The notes: generated from the sequence alone by a model not told the origin. A stretch of DNA of 20,142 nt from an uncultured Acetatifactor sp. (GCA_910577035.1 CAJTKW010000075.1:1-20142), one strand, 5' to 3'; positions 7,523-15,920 are shown, numbered from the stretch's first letter. Numbers and translations: made by a program.

Positions 7523-8428
7523 TTAGCCCTTGACCGCACCAACCTGCATACCCTTGACGAAATACTTCTGTACGAAGGGATACGCCAGCAGGATGGGGCC
7601 CATGGTCATGATAACGCAGGCATACTGCACATTCAGCTGATTCATCTTGCCGCTGGTAATCATTTCATGGGTATCCGTCATATTGTCAATGCCGGAGGCA
7701 AACACCACCCTCCTCAGCACCATCTGGATGGGCTGCTTCTTGGGATCCTCTATGTACAGCAGGGAGCTGAAGTAGCTGTTCCAGGTACCCACCACGCTCA
7801 TCATGCCGAAGGTGGCGTACAGAGCTTTGGCCAAAGGCACATAAATTCTGGTCAGGATGCCAAATTCACTGGCCCCGTCAATCTTTGCCGCTTCCCGCAG
7901 CTCCAGGGATATTCCCTTAAAGAATGCCCTGTATACAAATACGTTGTAAGCCGACACCGCCCCGGGCAGGATCAATGCCCACCAGGTATTGTAAAGTCCC
8001 AGGTTACGGATCAGGATATAGCCGGGAACCGTTCCTCCGCTGAAGAACATGGTAATCAGCAGGAAGTAAGACAGCGGCTTCTTCAACACGAAATCCGGCA
8101 CCATCATCACGTAAGCCAGCAGGGAGGTCAGCGTCAGGGAAAGCAGTGCACCCCCGGCGGCGATGATAATGGTATTGCCGTAGGCCAGAAAAATATTTTC
8201 CTCCCGGAACAGCATTTTATAGCCTTCCAGAATGATGTCCCTAGGGTAAAAGGTCACCTGTCCCGTAACGATCATGCCGTTCCCGGAGAGGGAAATGGCA
8301 AGCACGTTTAAAAACGGATAGATAAAGATCACGGACAGCAGGCCCATTGCAATAATCAGGATTACGTCAAAGGTTCTGCTTCCTATGTAAATCTTGCTCT
8401 TTACTTCTTTTTCTTTCACTTTCGCCAT
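7523..8428 (-). CDS. Carbohydrate ABC transporter permease (YtcP/LplC type, CUT1 family)
   Basis: A 301-residue membrane protein with about six hydrophobic segments, beginning with one at about 21-45. The permease EAA loop that docks the ATPase is clear: 'REAAKIDGASEFGILTRIYV' (178-197). The C-terminus 'VQKYFVKGMQVGAVKG' is typical of the MalG/LplC-type second permease. The ATG is preceded by AAGGAGGAAAAGAAA, and the gene follows the first permease after 14 bp, so the two are co-translated from one message and form a heterodimeric channel. No ATPase gene lies in the window; in Firmicutes these systems commonly share an MsmX/UgpC-type ATPase encoded elsewhere. It is followed by a hairpin-rich gap before the binding-protein gene. 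Confidence 0.93.
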   Translation of the reverse strand: MAKVKEKEVKSKIYIGSRTFDVILIIAMGLLSVIFIYPFLNVLAISLSGNGMIVTGQVTFYPRDIILEGYKMLFREENIFLAYGNTIIIAAGGALLSLTLTSLLAYVMMVPDFVLKKPLSYFLLITMFFSGGTVPGYILIRNLGLYNTWWALILPGAVSAYNVFVYRAFFKGISLELREAAKIDGASEFGILTRIYVPLAKALYATFGMMSVVGTWNSYFSSLLYIEDPKKQPIQMVLRRVVFASGIDNMTDTHEMITSGKMNQLNVQYACVIMTMGPILLAYPFVQKYFVKGMQVGAVKG

Positions 8429-8442
8429 TTTCTTTTCCTCCT

Positions 8443-9393
8443 TTAGAACATGCTGTTATCCGGGCTCAGCTTACGTGTGACAGCATTGGCGCCGTATACC
8501 AGGATGAACGAAACCACCGACTGGAACAGGTTCACTGCCGTGGAGTAGGAGAACCGGCCCTCCTGGATACCCACGGTGTACACAAAGGTGGCAATGGTCT
8601 CGGATATATCCCTGTTGGTGGAATTCTGCATCAGCAGGATCTTCTGATAATCACTGTTCAGCACCCCTCCCACATTCATAATCAACACAATGGTGATCGT
8701 GGGCAGGATGGCCGGAATCGCGATATTTTTCATCTTCTGCCACCGGTTGGCGCCGTCAATGTTTGCTACGTCGTACAGGGAGGTATCCACATTCGTCAAC
8801 GCCGATAAATAGAGGATGGAGCCCCAGCCAACACTCTGCCAGACCGCCGACAGCACATACATAATCAGGAAATTCGTCCCTCCTGCGTTCAGGTTCGTCC
8901 GCTCCAGGCCAAGCGTAAAACGCATATCGTTAAACAGACCGTTCAGGGAACAAAAGCCGTTTAACATGGAGCAGATGACCACCATGGAAATAAAATGGGG
9001 TATATAGGAAATGGTCTGCACGACCTTCTTGTACTTCCTGCCCTTCATCTCATTTAAGAGCAGGGCGTAGATAATGGGCGCCGGGAAGGTACAGATCACC
9101 GTGCTGATACCGATCCTTAAAGTATTTACAATAATTCGCCCACAGTTTACATTTTTAAAAAAGGTTACAAAATTTTTATAAAAGGGATCCAGCCACGCAC
9201 TTCCCCACACCCCCTTGGATGCCTTATAGTTCTTGAAGGCGATCAGGATGCCGTAAATGGGAATGTAATTGAAAATAAAGATAAACACCACCGGAACCAG
9301 AGCCATCAGCAGCAGCCCTTTCTGCCGCTTGATCTGAGTCCAGAAGTTTTTCTTCGGGATCACCGCAACAGCATTTTTGGATTTCTTTGCCAT
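8443..9393 (-). CDS. Carbohydrate ABC transporter permease (LplB type, CUT1 family)
   Basis: A 316-residue membrane protein with a basic N-terminus, a first membrane segment at about 27-52, and five further hydrophobic stretches. The EAA-type loop reads 'YDVANIDGANRWQKMKNIAI' (207-226), with the usual Glu changed to Asp and the next Ala to Val, a mild variation. It is the MalF/LplB-like partner of the next permease. The ATG at 9393 follows a GGGAGGA ribosome binding site. This is the first gene of the left minus-strand operon. It faces away from the sensor kinase gene across a 217-bp AT-rich divergent region where its promoter and operator should lie. It imports an oligosaccharide of unknown identity, by association a rhamnose-containing glycan. 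Confidence 0.93.
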   Translation of the reverse strand: MAKKSKNAVAVIPKKNFWTQIKRQKGLLLMALVPVVFIFIFNYIPIYGILIAFKNYKASKGVWGSAWLDPFYKNFVTFFKNVNCGRIIVNTLRIGISTVICTFPAPIIYALLLNEMKGRKYKKVVQTISYIPHFISMVVICSMLNGFCSLNGLFNDMRFTLGLERTNLNAGGTNFLIMYVLSAVWQSVGWGSILYLSALTNVDTSLYDVANIDGANRWQKMKNIAIPAILPTITIVLIMNVGGVLNSDYQKILLMQNSTNRDISETIATFVYTVGIQEGRFSYSTAVNLFQSVVSFILVYGANAVTRKLSPDNSMF

Positions 9394-9454
9394 ATTCTTC
9401 CTCCCTGTAAATTCATATTTTCAACAGGTATTTTTCCTGTCTTTCTTATTTTAC

Positions 9455-9482
9455 TGTCCAAAACAACTGATTTGAATGGACA
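9455..9482. promoter_or_regulatory. Candidate operator: TGTCCA-N16-TGGACA dyad
   Basis: TGTCCA at 9455-9460 and TGGACA at 9477-9482 form an inverted repeat with 22 bp centre to centre, about two helical turns. It lies in the divergent region between the permease operon and the sensor kinase gene. This is the expected place for a regulator such as the AraC-type response regulator encoded next door. Arms of six bases can arise by chance, so confidence is low. Confidence 0.3.
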
Positions 9483-9573
9483 AATTTATATTTTTTTATG
9501 GAGATTTCACATTTTTTTCACAATACCGGAAACAAATATGTGTAGTTTTAAGATTTTCTTAGTATTTTACATG

Positions 9574-9603
9574 TTGAAGGTGCCTTATTCACTGTATTAT
9601 AAT
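9574..9603 (+). promoter_or_regulatory. Sigma-A-like promoter for the sensor kinase gene
   Basis: TTGAAG (9574-9579), an 18-bp spacer and a consensus TATAAT (9598-9603) on the plus strand. The predicted transcription start is at about 9610-9611, which coincides with the ATG chosen for the kinase. The first in-frame ATG, at 9602, lies inside the -10 box and so should not be transcribed from this promoter. Confidence 0.5.
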
Positions 9604-9610
9604 GAGACCT

Positions 9611-11074
9611 ATGAAACAGCAAAAGACTATATCCCTATCCATTGCCCGGCAATTCGGCATCATCATGTCTGCGTTCCTCCTTCTGGTCCTGGGGATTACC
9701 CTGTGTGGCATTTGCAGCTATACACGGTTTCGGCGGGATCAGCAGAAAAGCAGTCTGCAGACATATACCGACCGGCTGGCCGGCCGCATACCGGCGGCCC
9801 TTGAACATTACACCCTCCTGAACGGTCCCGGCCCTTTTGTCGTCCTGACCGATGAAGCCGGCAGGCTTGTCTGCGGAGACAGCTTCCTTTTTGAGCTTCT
9901 TCCCACGGCACGGGAGGAAGAAGGCTTCCTTCGCATGACCGATACCGAAGGAGACCGTCCCCGCCGTTACCTGTGCATGGCCAGTGACATTACATCCGCT
10001 AACTTGAATTACCGGCTTTACACCTTTGTGGAAGAGGAGAGGCCCTTTTCCCCGGGACAGCTGTTTGTTATCTTTTTCCTGGAGGTTATCCTGGCCGTCA
10101 TACTGGCCTTCCTCCTGCTTTTCCTGCTTTACCGGCCTCTTGTCTCCTCTTTAAAGCAGCTGACGGGCCATATGAAATCCTTTGCGGCAGGGGACCTGCA
10201 GATTTTAAAGGATCCCGACCCTGTCAGCCTGAGCCGCGGCTCCATTCGGCTTAAGGAGACGGAAGAGATCACCCGGGCCTTCCGGGAAATGCTGGACGAA
10301 GTCAATCATCTGAGCCATACCATATTTGACACCCACACCCGGATTTATGAACTGGAATCCAACAACCGGCTTACGGAAATTGCATTCCTCCGCAGCCAGG
10401 CAATTCCCCATATCCTTCACAACACCCTGACCACGATCTGCGGCATGGCTGCAGAAGGGATGACCGACAAGATTATTTCCGTTGCCAGCGCCCTTTCCCA
10501 GATCTTCCGCTATAGTATCAAGGGCAGTGACCTGGTCACCCTGCGGGAGGAAATGGAGATCGTAAAATCTTATGTAATGATTCAGAAGGAGCGTTTCGGG
10601 GACCGTTTCTCCGTACGCTATACTTTTCTGGACGATTCCGATGACTGCCTGATTCCCCGGATGATTATCCAGCCCCTGGTAGAAAATGCCATTGTGCACG
10701 GAATCGAAGGTGCCCTTCATCCCTGCGAGCTGATGATAGGCGCCGGCCACAACCCGGAGCACGGTTATCTGGCCATCTGGGTATACGACAACGGCGTGGG
10801 AATGTCCAGGGAAAAACTGGAGCAGCTGCGGGCGGAACTGGCAGGTGCCTCTGAGCCTGCCCCCGAGGGAGAAGATTCCCCGACGCAAAGATCCAGATCC
10901 GATGCCCGCAGGTCCATCGGGCTGAAAAATGTCAACACCCGCATGATCCTATATTACGGAACCGATTACTCGCTGCTGATCGACTCGGAAGAAAACCAGG
11001 GAACAAATATCCAGCTCCGCGTCCCCCACCTTACAAGACAGGAGGAATCTCATGTACCAGGCGATAATAATTGA
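9611..11074 (+). CDS. Sensor histidine kinase, YesM-type (His_kinase/HATPase_c)
   Basis: A 487-residue membrane kinase. Numbered from the ATG at 9611, a first membrane helix (about 14-37) and a second (about 148-175) enclose a short outside domain of about 110 residues. A HAMP-like linker follows. The phospho-acceptor block reads 'FLRSQAIPHILHNTLTTI' with His267, a variant of the usual 'QINPHFLYNTL'. ATP-binding boxes are clear: 'PLVENAIVHG', 'VYDNGVGM' and 'GLKNVNTRM'. It should autophosphorylate and pass phosphate to the response regulator it overlaps by 23 bp. The start is uncertain: an in-frame ATG at 9602 lies in the -10 box, and neither ATG has a ribosome binding site. Such kinases usually sense sugar or the sugar-loaded binding protein; the signal here is unknown. 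It is transcribed divergently from the permease operon. Confidence 0.92.
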   Translation: MKQQKTISLSIARQFGIIMSAFLLLVLGITLCGICSYTRFRRDQQKSSLQTYTDRLAGRIPAALEHYTLLNGPGPFVVLTDEAGRLVCGDSFLFELLPTAREEEGFLRMTDTEGDRPRRYLCMASDITSANLNYRLYTFVEEERPFSPGQLFVIFFLEVILAVILAFLLLFLLYRPLVSSLKQLTGHMKSFAAGDLQILKDPDPVSLSRGSIRLKETEEITRAFREMLDEVNHLSHTIFDTHTRIYELESNNRLTEIAFLRSQAIPHILHNTLTTICGMAAEGMTDKIISVASALSQIFRYSIKGSDLVTLREEMEIVKSYVMIQKERFGDRFSVRYTFLDDSDDCLIPRMIIQPLVENAIVHGIEGALHPCELMIGAGHNPEHGYLAIWVYDNGVGMSREKLEQLRAELAGASEPAPEGEDSPTQRSRSDARRSIGLKNVNTRMILYYGTDYSLLIDSEENQGTNIQLRVPHLTRQEESHVPGDNN

Positions 11075-11858
11075 TGACGAAAAGTGGGTTGTCAAAAGCC
11101 TGATGGCCACTATCAGAAATCAGGAATATTTTCAGATCGTGGAAGAATTCTATGACGGCTTATCCGGTCTGGAATACATTCGCGCCCAGGAACCGGATCT
11201 GGCCTTCGTAGATGTCCGCATCCCCGGCATGGGAGGACTGGACATCCTGCAGGCTGCGCACACCGAGGGACTTAAGACCCTCTTTATCATGATCAGCGGC
11301 CACGCCGAGTTTGCTTATGCCCAGAAGGCCATGTTTCACAATGCCATCGGCTACTGCCTGAAGCCCTTTTCCCGCAACGAGCTTTTGGACTCCATGCAGA
11401 AGGCCTGGCGGATTTTAAACGAACAGGGGCCGGAAACCTCCGCCCCCCCCAATTCACTCCGGGATGGTTTTCACCCCAGGCACCTCACTTCCTCCCACAA
11501 GTCCGTACAGGCTATGATTGACTACACCGAGAACCATTACCGGGAAGACATCTCCATCCAGGACCTGGCGGACCACTGCTCCATCAATGCCAACTATGCC
11601 AGCCAGCTCTTCAAGCATGAGACGGGAACCTCCTTTATCAGCTTCCTGACCGCCCTGCGCATGGAACACGCCGAATGGCTTCTCTCCCACACCGCGGACC
11701 CCGTATTCCAGATTGCCGCTGCCGTAGGCTACAGCGACTATTTTTACTTTGCCAGGGTGTTTAAGAAGGTCAAGGGCTATACCCCCACTTCTTATCGTAA
11801 ATCCGTGAAGGGGGAGGATGCGGCGGAAGAAGAAGTATCGGAGCAGAATAATATATAA
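11052..11858 (+). CDS. Response regulator with AraC-type DNA-binding domain (YesN type)
   Basis: A 268-residue protein. The receiver domain (1 to about 120) has the acidic pair D8/D9, phospho-acceptor D54 in 'AFVDVRIPGMGG', S82 and K104 in 'CLKPF'. A linker leads to an AraC/XylS double helix-turn-helix (about 155-255), seen in 'ISIQDLADHCSINANYASQL' and 'IAAAVGYSDYFYFARVFKKV'. It is shorter than many YesN proteins (about 500 residues) because it lacks the middle domain. The ATG at 11052 follows AGGAGGAATCTC within the kinase gene, giving a 23-bp overlap and tight coupling. It probably activates the flanking transporter and enzyme operons when phosphorylated; that target assignment is inference. 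Its stop is only 4 bp from the stop of the convergent aldolase gene. Confidence 0.94.
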   Translation: MYQAIIIDDEKWVVKSLMATIRNQEYFQIVEEFYDGLSGLEYIRAQEPDLAFVDVRIPGMGGLDILQAAHTEGLKTLFIMISGHAEFAYAQKAMFHNAIGYCLKPFSRNELLDSMQKAWRILNEQGPETSAPPNSLRDGFHPRHLTSSHKSVQAMIDYTENHYREDISIQDLADHCSINANYASQLFKHETGTSFISFLTALRMEHAEWLLSHTADPVFQIAAAVGYSDYFYFARVFKKVKGYTPTSYRKSVKGEDAAEEEVSEQNNI

Positions 11859-11862
11859 ATGC

Positions 11863-12792
11863 TTACCCCTTTCCGCCTGCCAGCCGTTTCTCCGCTTCCT
11901 CCGTCAGGGAAAGCAGCTGCTCCGCCTCCCGCCGCATGGCATAGGTCAGCCGGTCCGCGGACAGCTTCCTCGTCTTAAGGGTGACGGGCAGGCCCAGCCG
12001 CTGCAGGGCATATTTGGCATTGACAGGATATGCGCTGTTCTCGATCAGGGAACACATGGTAAGCAGCTCCGCCAGATGCCCTGCCTTCTCCGGTTCCTTT
12101 TCGTAGTTTTCGCAGAGCCAGTGGTACAGGCCGGGGTGGAAATTCGCCATCACGCCGCTGTATCCGGCTGCCCCTGCCTTCAGCGAGTCCAGAAGGGTGG
12201 CCGTATTGGCGTTATACAGCTTCATCTCCGTCCCCTCCAGTACCCGGAGCTTTGCCCGGATACTGTCCATATTACAGCTGGTATCCTTCAGGAAATGAAA
12301 TCTGCCCGTCTGCCCGCAAAAAGCCGTCACCTCCGGGGAAAGAATCCTCTTATAGGGAAACGGACACTCATAAAAACCCAGGGGCAGCTCTTCCGGAAGC
12401 GCTTTCATCAGCACCTCCAGACGCTTTTTAAGCAGCTCGTCACTCTCCTCCTGCACAGCCAGGCGATTGGTGATCAGAATCAGGGCGTCGATCCCGGTAT
12501 CCGCCATCCGCTTTAATTCTTCCGTCTGCTCCTGCGTCCCCTCCGCTATGTGCCCGGAAGCAATCACCGGGCGTCCTTTGGCCGCCTTTTTCACAAAGGA
12601 GGCGATCCCGCAGCGCTCCTCCAGGGTGAGGAAAAACATTTCGCTGGACTGGCACACCGCAAACAGCCCGTCCGAGCCATTATCAAAATACCAGTTTACC
12701 AGCTCCTCCAACGCATTATAATCTACCCGGTTGTCCTCCGTAAAAGGTGTGAGCATCACCGGCCACACTCCGTCAGGGAAAAAATTCTTCAT
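11863..12792 (-). CDS. DapA/NanA-superfamily class I aldolase/lyase, sugar-acid type
   Basis: A 309-residue TIM-barrel protein of the dihydrodipicolinate synthase/N-acetylneuraminate lyase family. The Schiff-base lysine is K169 in 'FLKDTSCN', the catalytic tyrosine Y141 in 'GFYECPFP', and 'CQSSE' (47-51) replaces the GTTGE-type substrate loop. The YNVPxRTG segment of true dihydrodipicolinate synthases is replaced by 'YECPFPYKR', arguing against lysine synthesis. Likely reactions are retro-aldol cleavage of a 2-keto-3-deoxy sugar acid or a sialic-acid-like sugar. I start at 12792: the ATG follows AAAGGAGAGCGT and overlaps the stop of the upstream GH106-like gene as ATGA. A longer frame to 12891 has no family support. 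It is the last gene of the right-hand operon. Confidence 0.85.
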   Translation of the reverse strand: MKNFFPDGVWPVMLTPFTEDNRVDYNALEELVNWYFDNGSDGLFAVCQSSEMFFLTLEERCGIASFVKKAAKGRPVIASGHIAEGTQEQTEELKRMADTGIDALILITNRLAVQEESDELLKKRLEVLMKALPEELPLGFYECPFPYKRILSPEVTAFCGQTGRFHFLKDTSCNMDSIRAKLRVLEGTEMKLYNANTATLLDSLKAGAAGYSGVMANFHPGLYHWLCENYEKEPEKAGHLAELLTMCSLIENSAYPVNAKYALQRLGLPVTLKTRKLSADRLTYAMRREAEQLLSLTEEAEKRLAGGKG

Positions 12793-15700
12793 ACGCTCTC
12801 CTTTCTGCCGTACAGTCTTGGCGGCTGCATCAGGCCGTAAGGCACTACCTGATACTCCTCCGTATATTCTCCGCCTTCCGTCCGGAAACATTGGTCGTTG
12901 GTTACGCTGCGCTTGCGGCCACTGAGGTGGAAGGGGCCGAACAGATTTCTGGGAGAACCGGTCACCTCCACCACCAGCCTGTTCCGGCCATCCTGCAGGA
13001 GGCCGGTAATATTTAACAGCGAAGCGGCTCTCCAGGGAACCTCAATCCTGTGTCCGTTCACGGTCACGCCGGCACAGACCGCCTCATAAGCCTGCAGCTC
13101 CAGGTAAACCTGCCCGGCCTCCCGGACGGAGCAGTTCACCTCATACTGATAGCGGATCGAGCCTGCATAGTGCAAAAAGCCCTGCAGGGTCCAGTCACCC
13201 GTATACAGCTTTTCCGGCAGGGCCGTCAGCACCCGGTTTCTGGCCACCCCAAAAGCCCCGCACAGGTAGCAGTCCTCCAGCTCCATGGCATTTCGGTAGC
13301 TGCAGCAGAGGACTATCCTGTTTCGGCCCACGCAAAGCTCCGGCAGGGCAATCTTTTTGATTGCCCGATCCAGCAGACAGCCCTGCTGCCTCTGTTCCAG
13401 CTGCCGGCCGTTGCAGATAACCGTAAAATCCTCCGGGTGCTCCAACGCCAGGCTCACGGGCTTCTCCGGCAGCTCCTTCACGCAGAAGCCAAGCTCCAGC
13501 TCCAGCCTTTTCCCGTCGGCAGGATGGGGCTGCCCCACCCACCGATACCGCTGCACATTACCGTTTACATGTATCGGCCTCATGCCAAGGCGCTCCCGCA
13601 CCTGTCTTTGGGCCTGCCATATGGGAAGCACCTCCGACCATTCCCCTTCTTCCAATCTGTATCTGCACCGGTCCAGGGTCAGGGTATTGTCCATCGTGCA
13701 CTCAATCTTTGTCTCTACGGGAAGGCTGCACAGCACCGACGCTCCCCCCGGCAGCTCCGGGCCTGCATATATGGAATCTGATGCTGCCGACGCGATACCT
13801 GCTGCTGACCGCCGGGATCCGGCAGACTCCGTATAGATCCGATAGAGCCTGGAATCTGCAGGGCCAAGGACTGCCGGAAAGGTCAGCCCTCCCTCCCGGT
13901 GCAGGCTCTCCACAGGCCTTACCTCCCCGTTTAACGCATTCCACTCCTCCACCCGGTGGCCGGATCCGAGAACCACGGTGACTCTGCGCCCCCGGCTTCT
14001 GTCAAGGTTTACCAGGAAAAGAGTCTGATCTTCCCCTGTTCTTCTCTGCTGTACCAGACAATGGGTATCCTCATTGCCGTAGCGGTCCCGCACGCTCACC
14101 GTCCTGAGGGAAGCCCCCTCCAGAAGCTCCAGCAGCTCCCGTTTGTCCCCTGCCCTCCTGCAGCCGGCTCCTTCCCAGAAGGCGGACAGCTCCCGGTCAG
14201 GCTCCCCCTCCAGAAGGAGAGGAACCGGCTCCATGACAATCAGTCTGCCTCCCCCCCGGGTATAGGCTTTCAGCAGCTCAAAGGTTGACCGCAGAAGGGT
14301 GTCCACCGCCGGAAGCACCCAGGTATCATAGCGGGCCTTGCCCACCTGCAGAGTATCCCCCTCCACCCGGGCATACCTGGACAGCAGGATTTCGTCTCCC
14401 AGGTCCATGTCAAAATGATGCAGGCACAAATCCTGTATGAGCCTGTTGAACTCAAAGCCATACTCATTGACTGCGGGCACATCCCGCTCGTACCGGCGAA
14501 CGGGATTTCCGTAAGGGCTGGCCCCCAGCCGGCTCCAGGCCGTGCTCACGGGATGCAGGAGCAAAATCCGCTGCAGGGGCTGTCCTTCCTCCAGCACTGC
14601 CCCCAGCCGGGCAAAATAGTCCTCCACCACATGAGCATGCTCCCACCAGGAGGTATTATAGTTCAGGCTGGGAGGATAATCCCGCTTACGGCATCCAGCC
14701 AGAGAATAGAGAGCCAGATGCTGGCACCTGCGGTTCACCCCCAGCACATACTGCCAGTCACCGATATGCCGCTGTCCTTCAAAGGTAAACTCCCAGCCTG
14801 TACAGCCATAAGTCTCCGAGAGCACCTGCTTCCTGCCCAGCTGATGGGCCACACTGGCGCACTGCTTTACCGTCAGGAATTCCTCCGTTTCCTCCCGCAG
14901 CATATCAATACCCGGAACATGCTCATACTCATACAGGGGCATGATGGCTCCCCCCACCCGGACAGCCAGCCCCATCTTGTCCTCCTGGAGAAAATGCCCC
15001 GTCATCAGCAGCCCGTGGGCTTCGCACCATTGGCTTATGGTCTTCGCGTAGGATTCGCTGAAACGGAGGGTAATCATGTACCAGTAATCATGCCTGATCC
15101 TGCGGGAGTACTCTCCGTTAAAATACAGATAAGGGATCAGCTCCAGAGGGTCATAGCCCCGTCTTTCCTTAAAATAATCCCCAAAACCCTCTGTCCATGG
15201 AATCCAGCTTCTCTCCGGACGGAACCCGGCATGGTTATCCGCCAGGCTTGGCTCGTCCGTAAAGATTCCCTTCACCGTCCTGCCGAATTCCTCCCCGCAG
15301 AGGGCAAAGTATTTCTCATGGGTCAGGGCAAGAAAGCGTTTCACGCACTCAGGATTTAAATTATCCGGCGGTGCCTCCCCGTTGAACCACTCGCTGGGCC
15401 CCGACACCTCCAGACGGACTGCCAGGCAGACTTCGTCGCGGAGAATCCCGGAATCCGCCTTCATCCGCCGCAGGGCAAAGATCTCATCCCCTTTCACCCT
15501 GGCCGCGTAAACCGCCAGAAGCCCTTTCTCTTCCCACACCCTGCTGTCATATTCCCCGCACACCTCCAGGGTCAGCCCCTTGCAGCGATAAGCGTCGCCC
15601 CCGGCTGTCACAAGCCCGCCTGCCGTGCCGGAAGGCCAGCGGTCCTCATCATAAAGCCAGGCGGACATGCCAAGTTCCCTGGCGGCCGCCACCCCTGCCA

Positions 15701-15920
15701 GAATACACTGCTGCCACTCCGCCCCCATGTACTCCGTCTCCAGGCCCTCCCTGGAGTGCATGAAAAAGCCTCCCATCCCCTGTTTCTTCATCTCCCGAGC
15801 CTGTCTGTATATTTCCTCCCTGTCCAGTCTGCCGTTCCAGGCCCAAAAGGGAAGCGCCCTCACAGACGCTTCCGGTGCCGCAAACTTATTCCTGATAAAG
15901 CTTCTCTCACTGTCCCCCAT
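12789..15920 (-). CDS. GH106-like glycoside hydrolase (putative alpha-L-rhamnosidase)
   Basis: A 1043-residue, probably cytoplasmic enzyme with no signal peptide. The N-terminal barrel carries 'LPFWAWNG' (23-30), 'GGFFMHSREG' (50-59), 'DEDRWPSGTAGG' (91-102), 'GIFTDEPSL' with E223, and 'LSETYGCTGWE' with E369. E223 and E369 are the likely catalytic acids by comparison with GH106, which removes alpha-L-rhamnose using two glutamates. A middle domain (about 425-690) resembles the glutaminase-like domain of large beta-galactosidases ('GGGRLIVMEPVPLLLEG'). The C-terminus (about 760-1000) looks like GH2-type jelly-roll sugar-binding modules. The ATG at 15920 follows AGGTAGGATA. The gene overlaps the aldolase gene as ATGA. 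It resembles the C-terminal part of the truncated protein at the left edge. Family placement is from motif memory, so other sugar specificities remain possible. Confidence 0.8.
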   Translation of the reverse strand: MGDSERSFIRNKFAAPEASVRALPFWAWNGRLDREEIYRQAREMKKQGMGGFFMHSREGLETEYMGAEWQQCILAGVAAARELGMSAWLYDEDRWPSGTAGGLVTAGGDAYRCKGLTLEVCGEYDSRVWEEKGLLAVYAARVKGDEIFALRRMKADSGILRDEVCLAVRLEVSGPSEWFNGEAPPDNLNPECVKRFLALTHEKYFALCGEEFGRTVKGIFTDEPSLADNHAGFRPERSWIPWTEGFGDYFKERRGYDPLELIPYLYFNGEYSRRIRHDYWYMITLRFSESYAKTISQWCEAHGLLMTGHFLQEDKMGLAVRVGGAIMPLYEYEHVPGIDMLREETEEFLTVKQCASVAHQLGRKQVLSETYGCTGWEFTFEGQRHIGDWQYVLGVNRRCQHLALYSLAGCRKRDYPPSLNYNTSWWEHAHVVEDYFARLGAVLEEGQPLQRILLLHPVSTAWSRLGASPYGNPVRRYERDVPAVNEYGFEFNRLIQDLCLHHFDMDLGDEILLSRYARVEGDTLQVGKARYDTWVLPAVDTLLRSTFELLKAYTRGGGRLIVMEPVPLLLEGEPDRELSAFWEGAGCRRAGDKRELLELLEGASLRTVSVRDRYGNEDTHCLVQQRRTGEDQTLFLVNLDRSRGRRVTVVLGSGHRVEEWNALNGEVRPVESLHREGGLTFPAVLGPADSRLYRIYTESAGSRRSAAGIASAASDSIYAGPELPGGASVLCSLPVETKIECTMDNTLTLDRCRYRLEEGEWSEVLPIWQAQRQVRERLGMRPIHVNGNVQRYRWVGQPHPADGKRLELELGFCVKELPEKPVSLALEHPEDFTVICNGRQLEQRQQGCLLDRAIKKIALPELCVGRNRIVLCCSYRNAMELEDCYLCGAFGVARNRVLTALPEKLYTGDWTLQGFLHYAGSIRYQYEVNCSVREAGQVYLELQAYEAVCAGVTVNGHRIEVPWRAASLLNITGLLQDGRNRLVVEVTGSPRNLFGPFHLSGRKRSVTNDQCFRTEGGEYTEEYQVVPYGLMQPPRLYGRKESV

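Noticed and set aside
9551..9562. AGATTTTCTTAG shared with the hairpin arm at 7474-7485
   Set aside because: A 12-bp AT-rich match with no second arm at this site; likely chance.
11863..12792. Annotation as lysine-pathway dihydrodipicolinate synthase
   Set aside because: The GTTGE and YNVPxRTG motifs are not kept, and the gene is the last member of a glycan operon.
12793..12891. 33-codon upstream extension of the aldolase gene
   Set aside because: The extension lies within the GH106-like gene and lacks family similarity. The ATG at 12792 has a ribosome binding site and an ATGA overlap.
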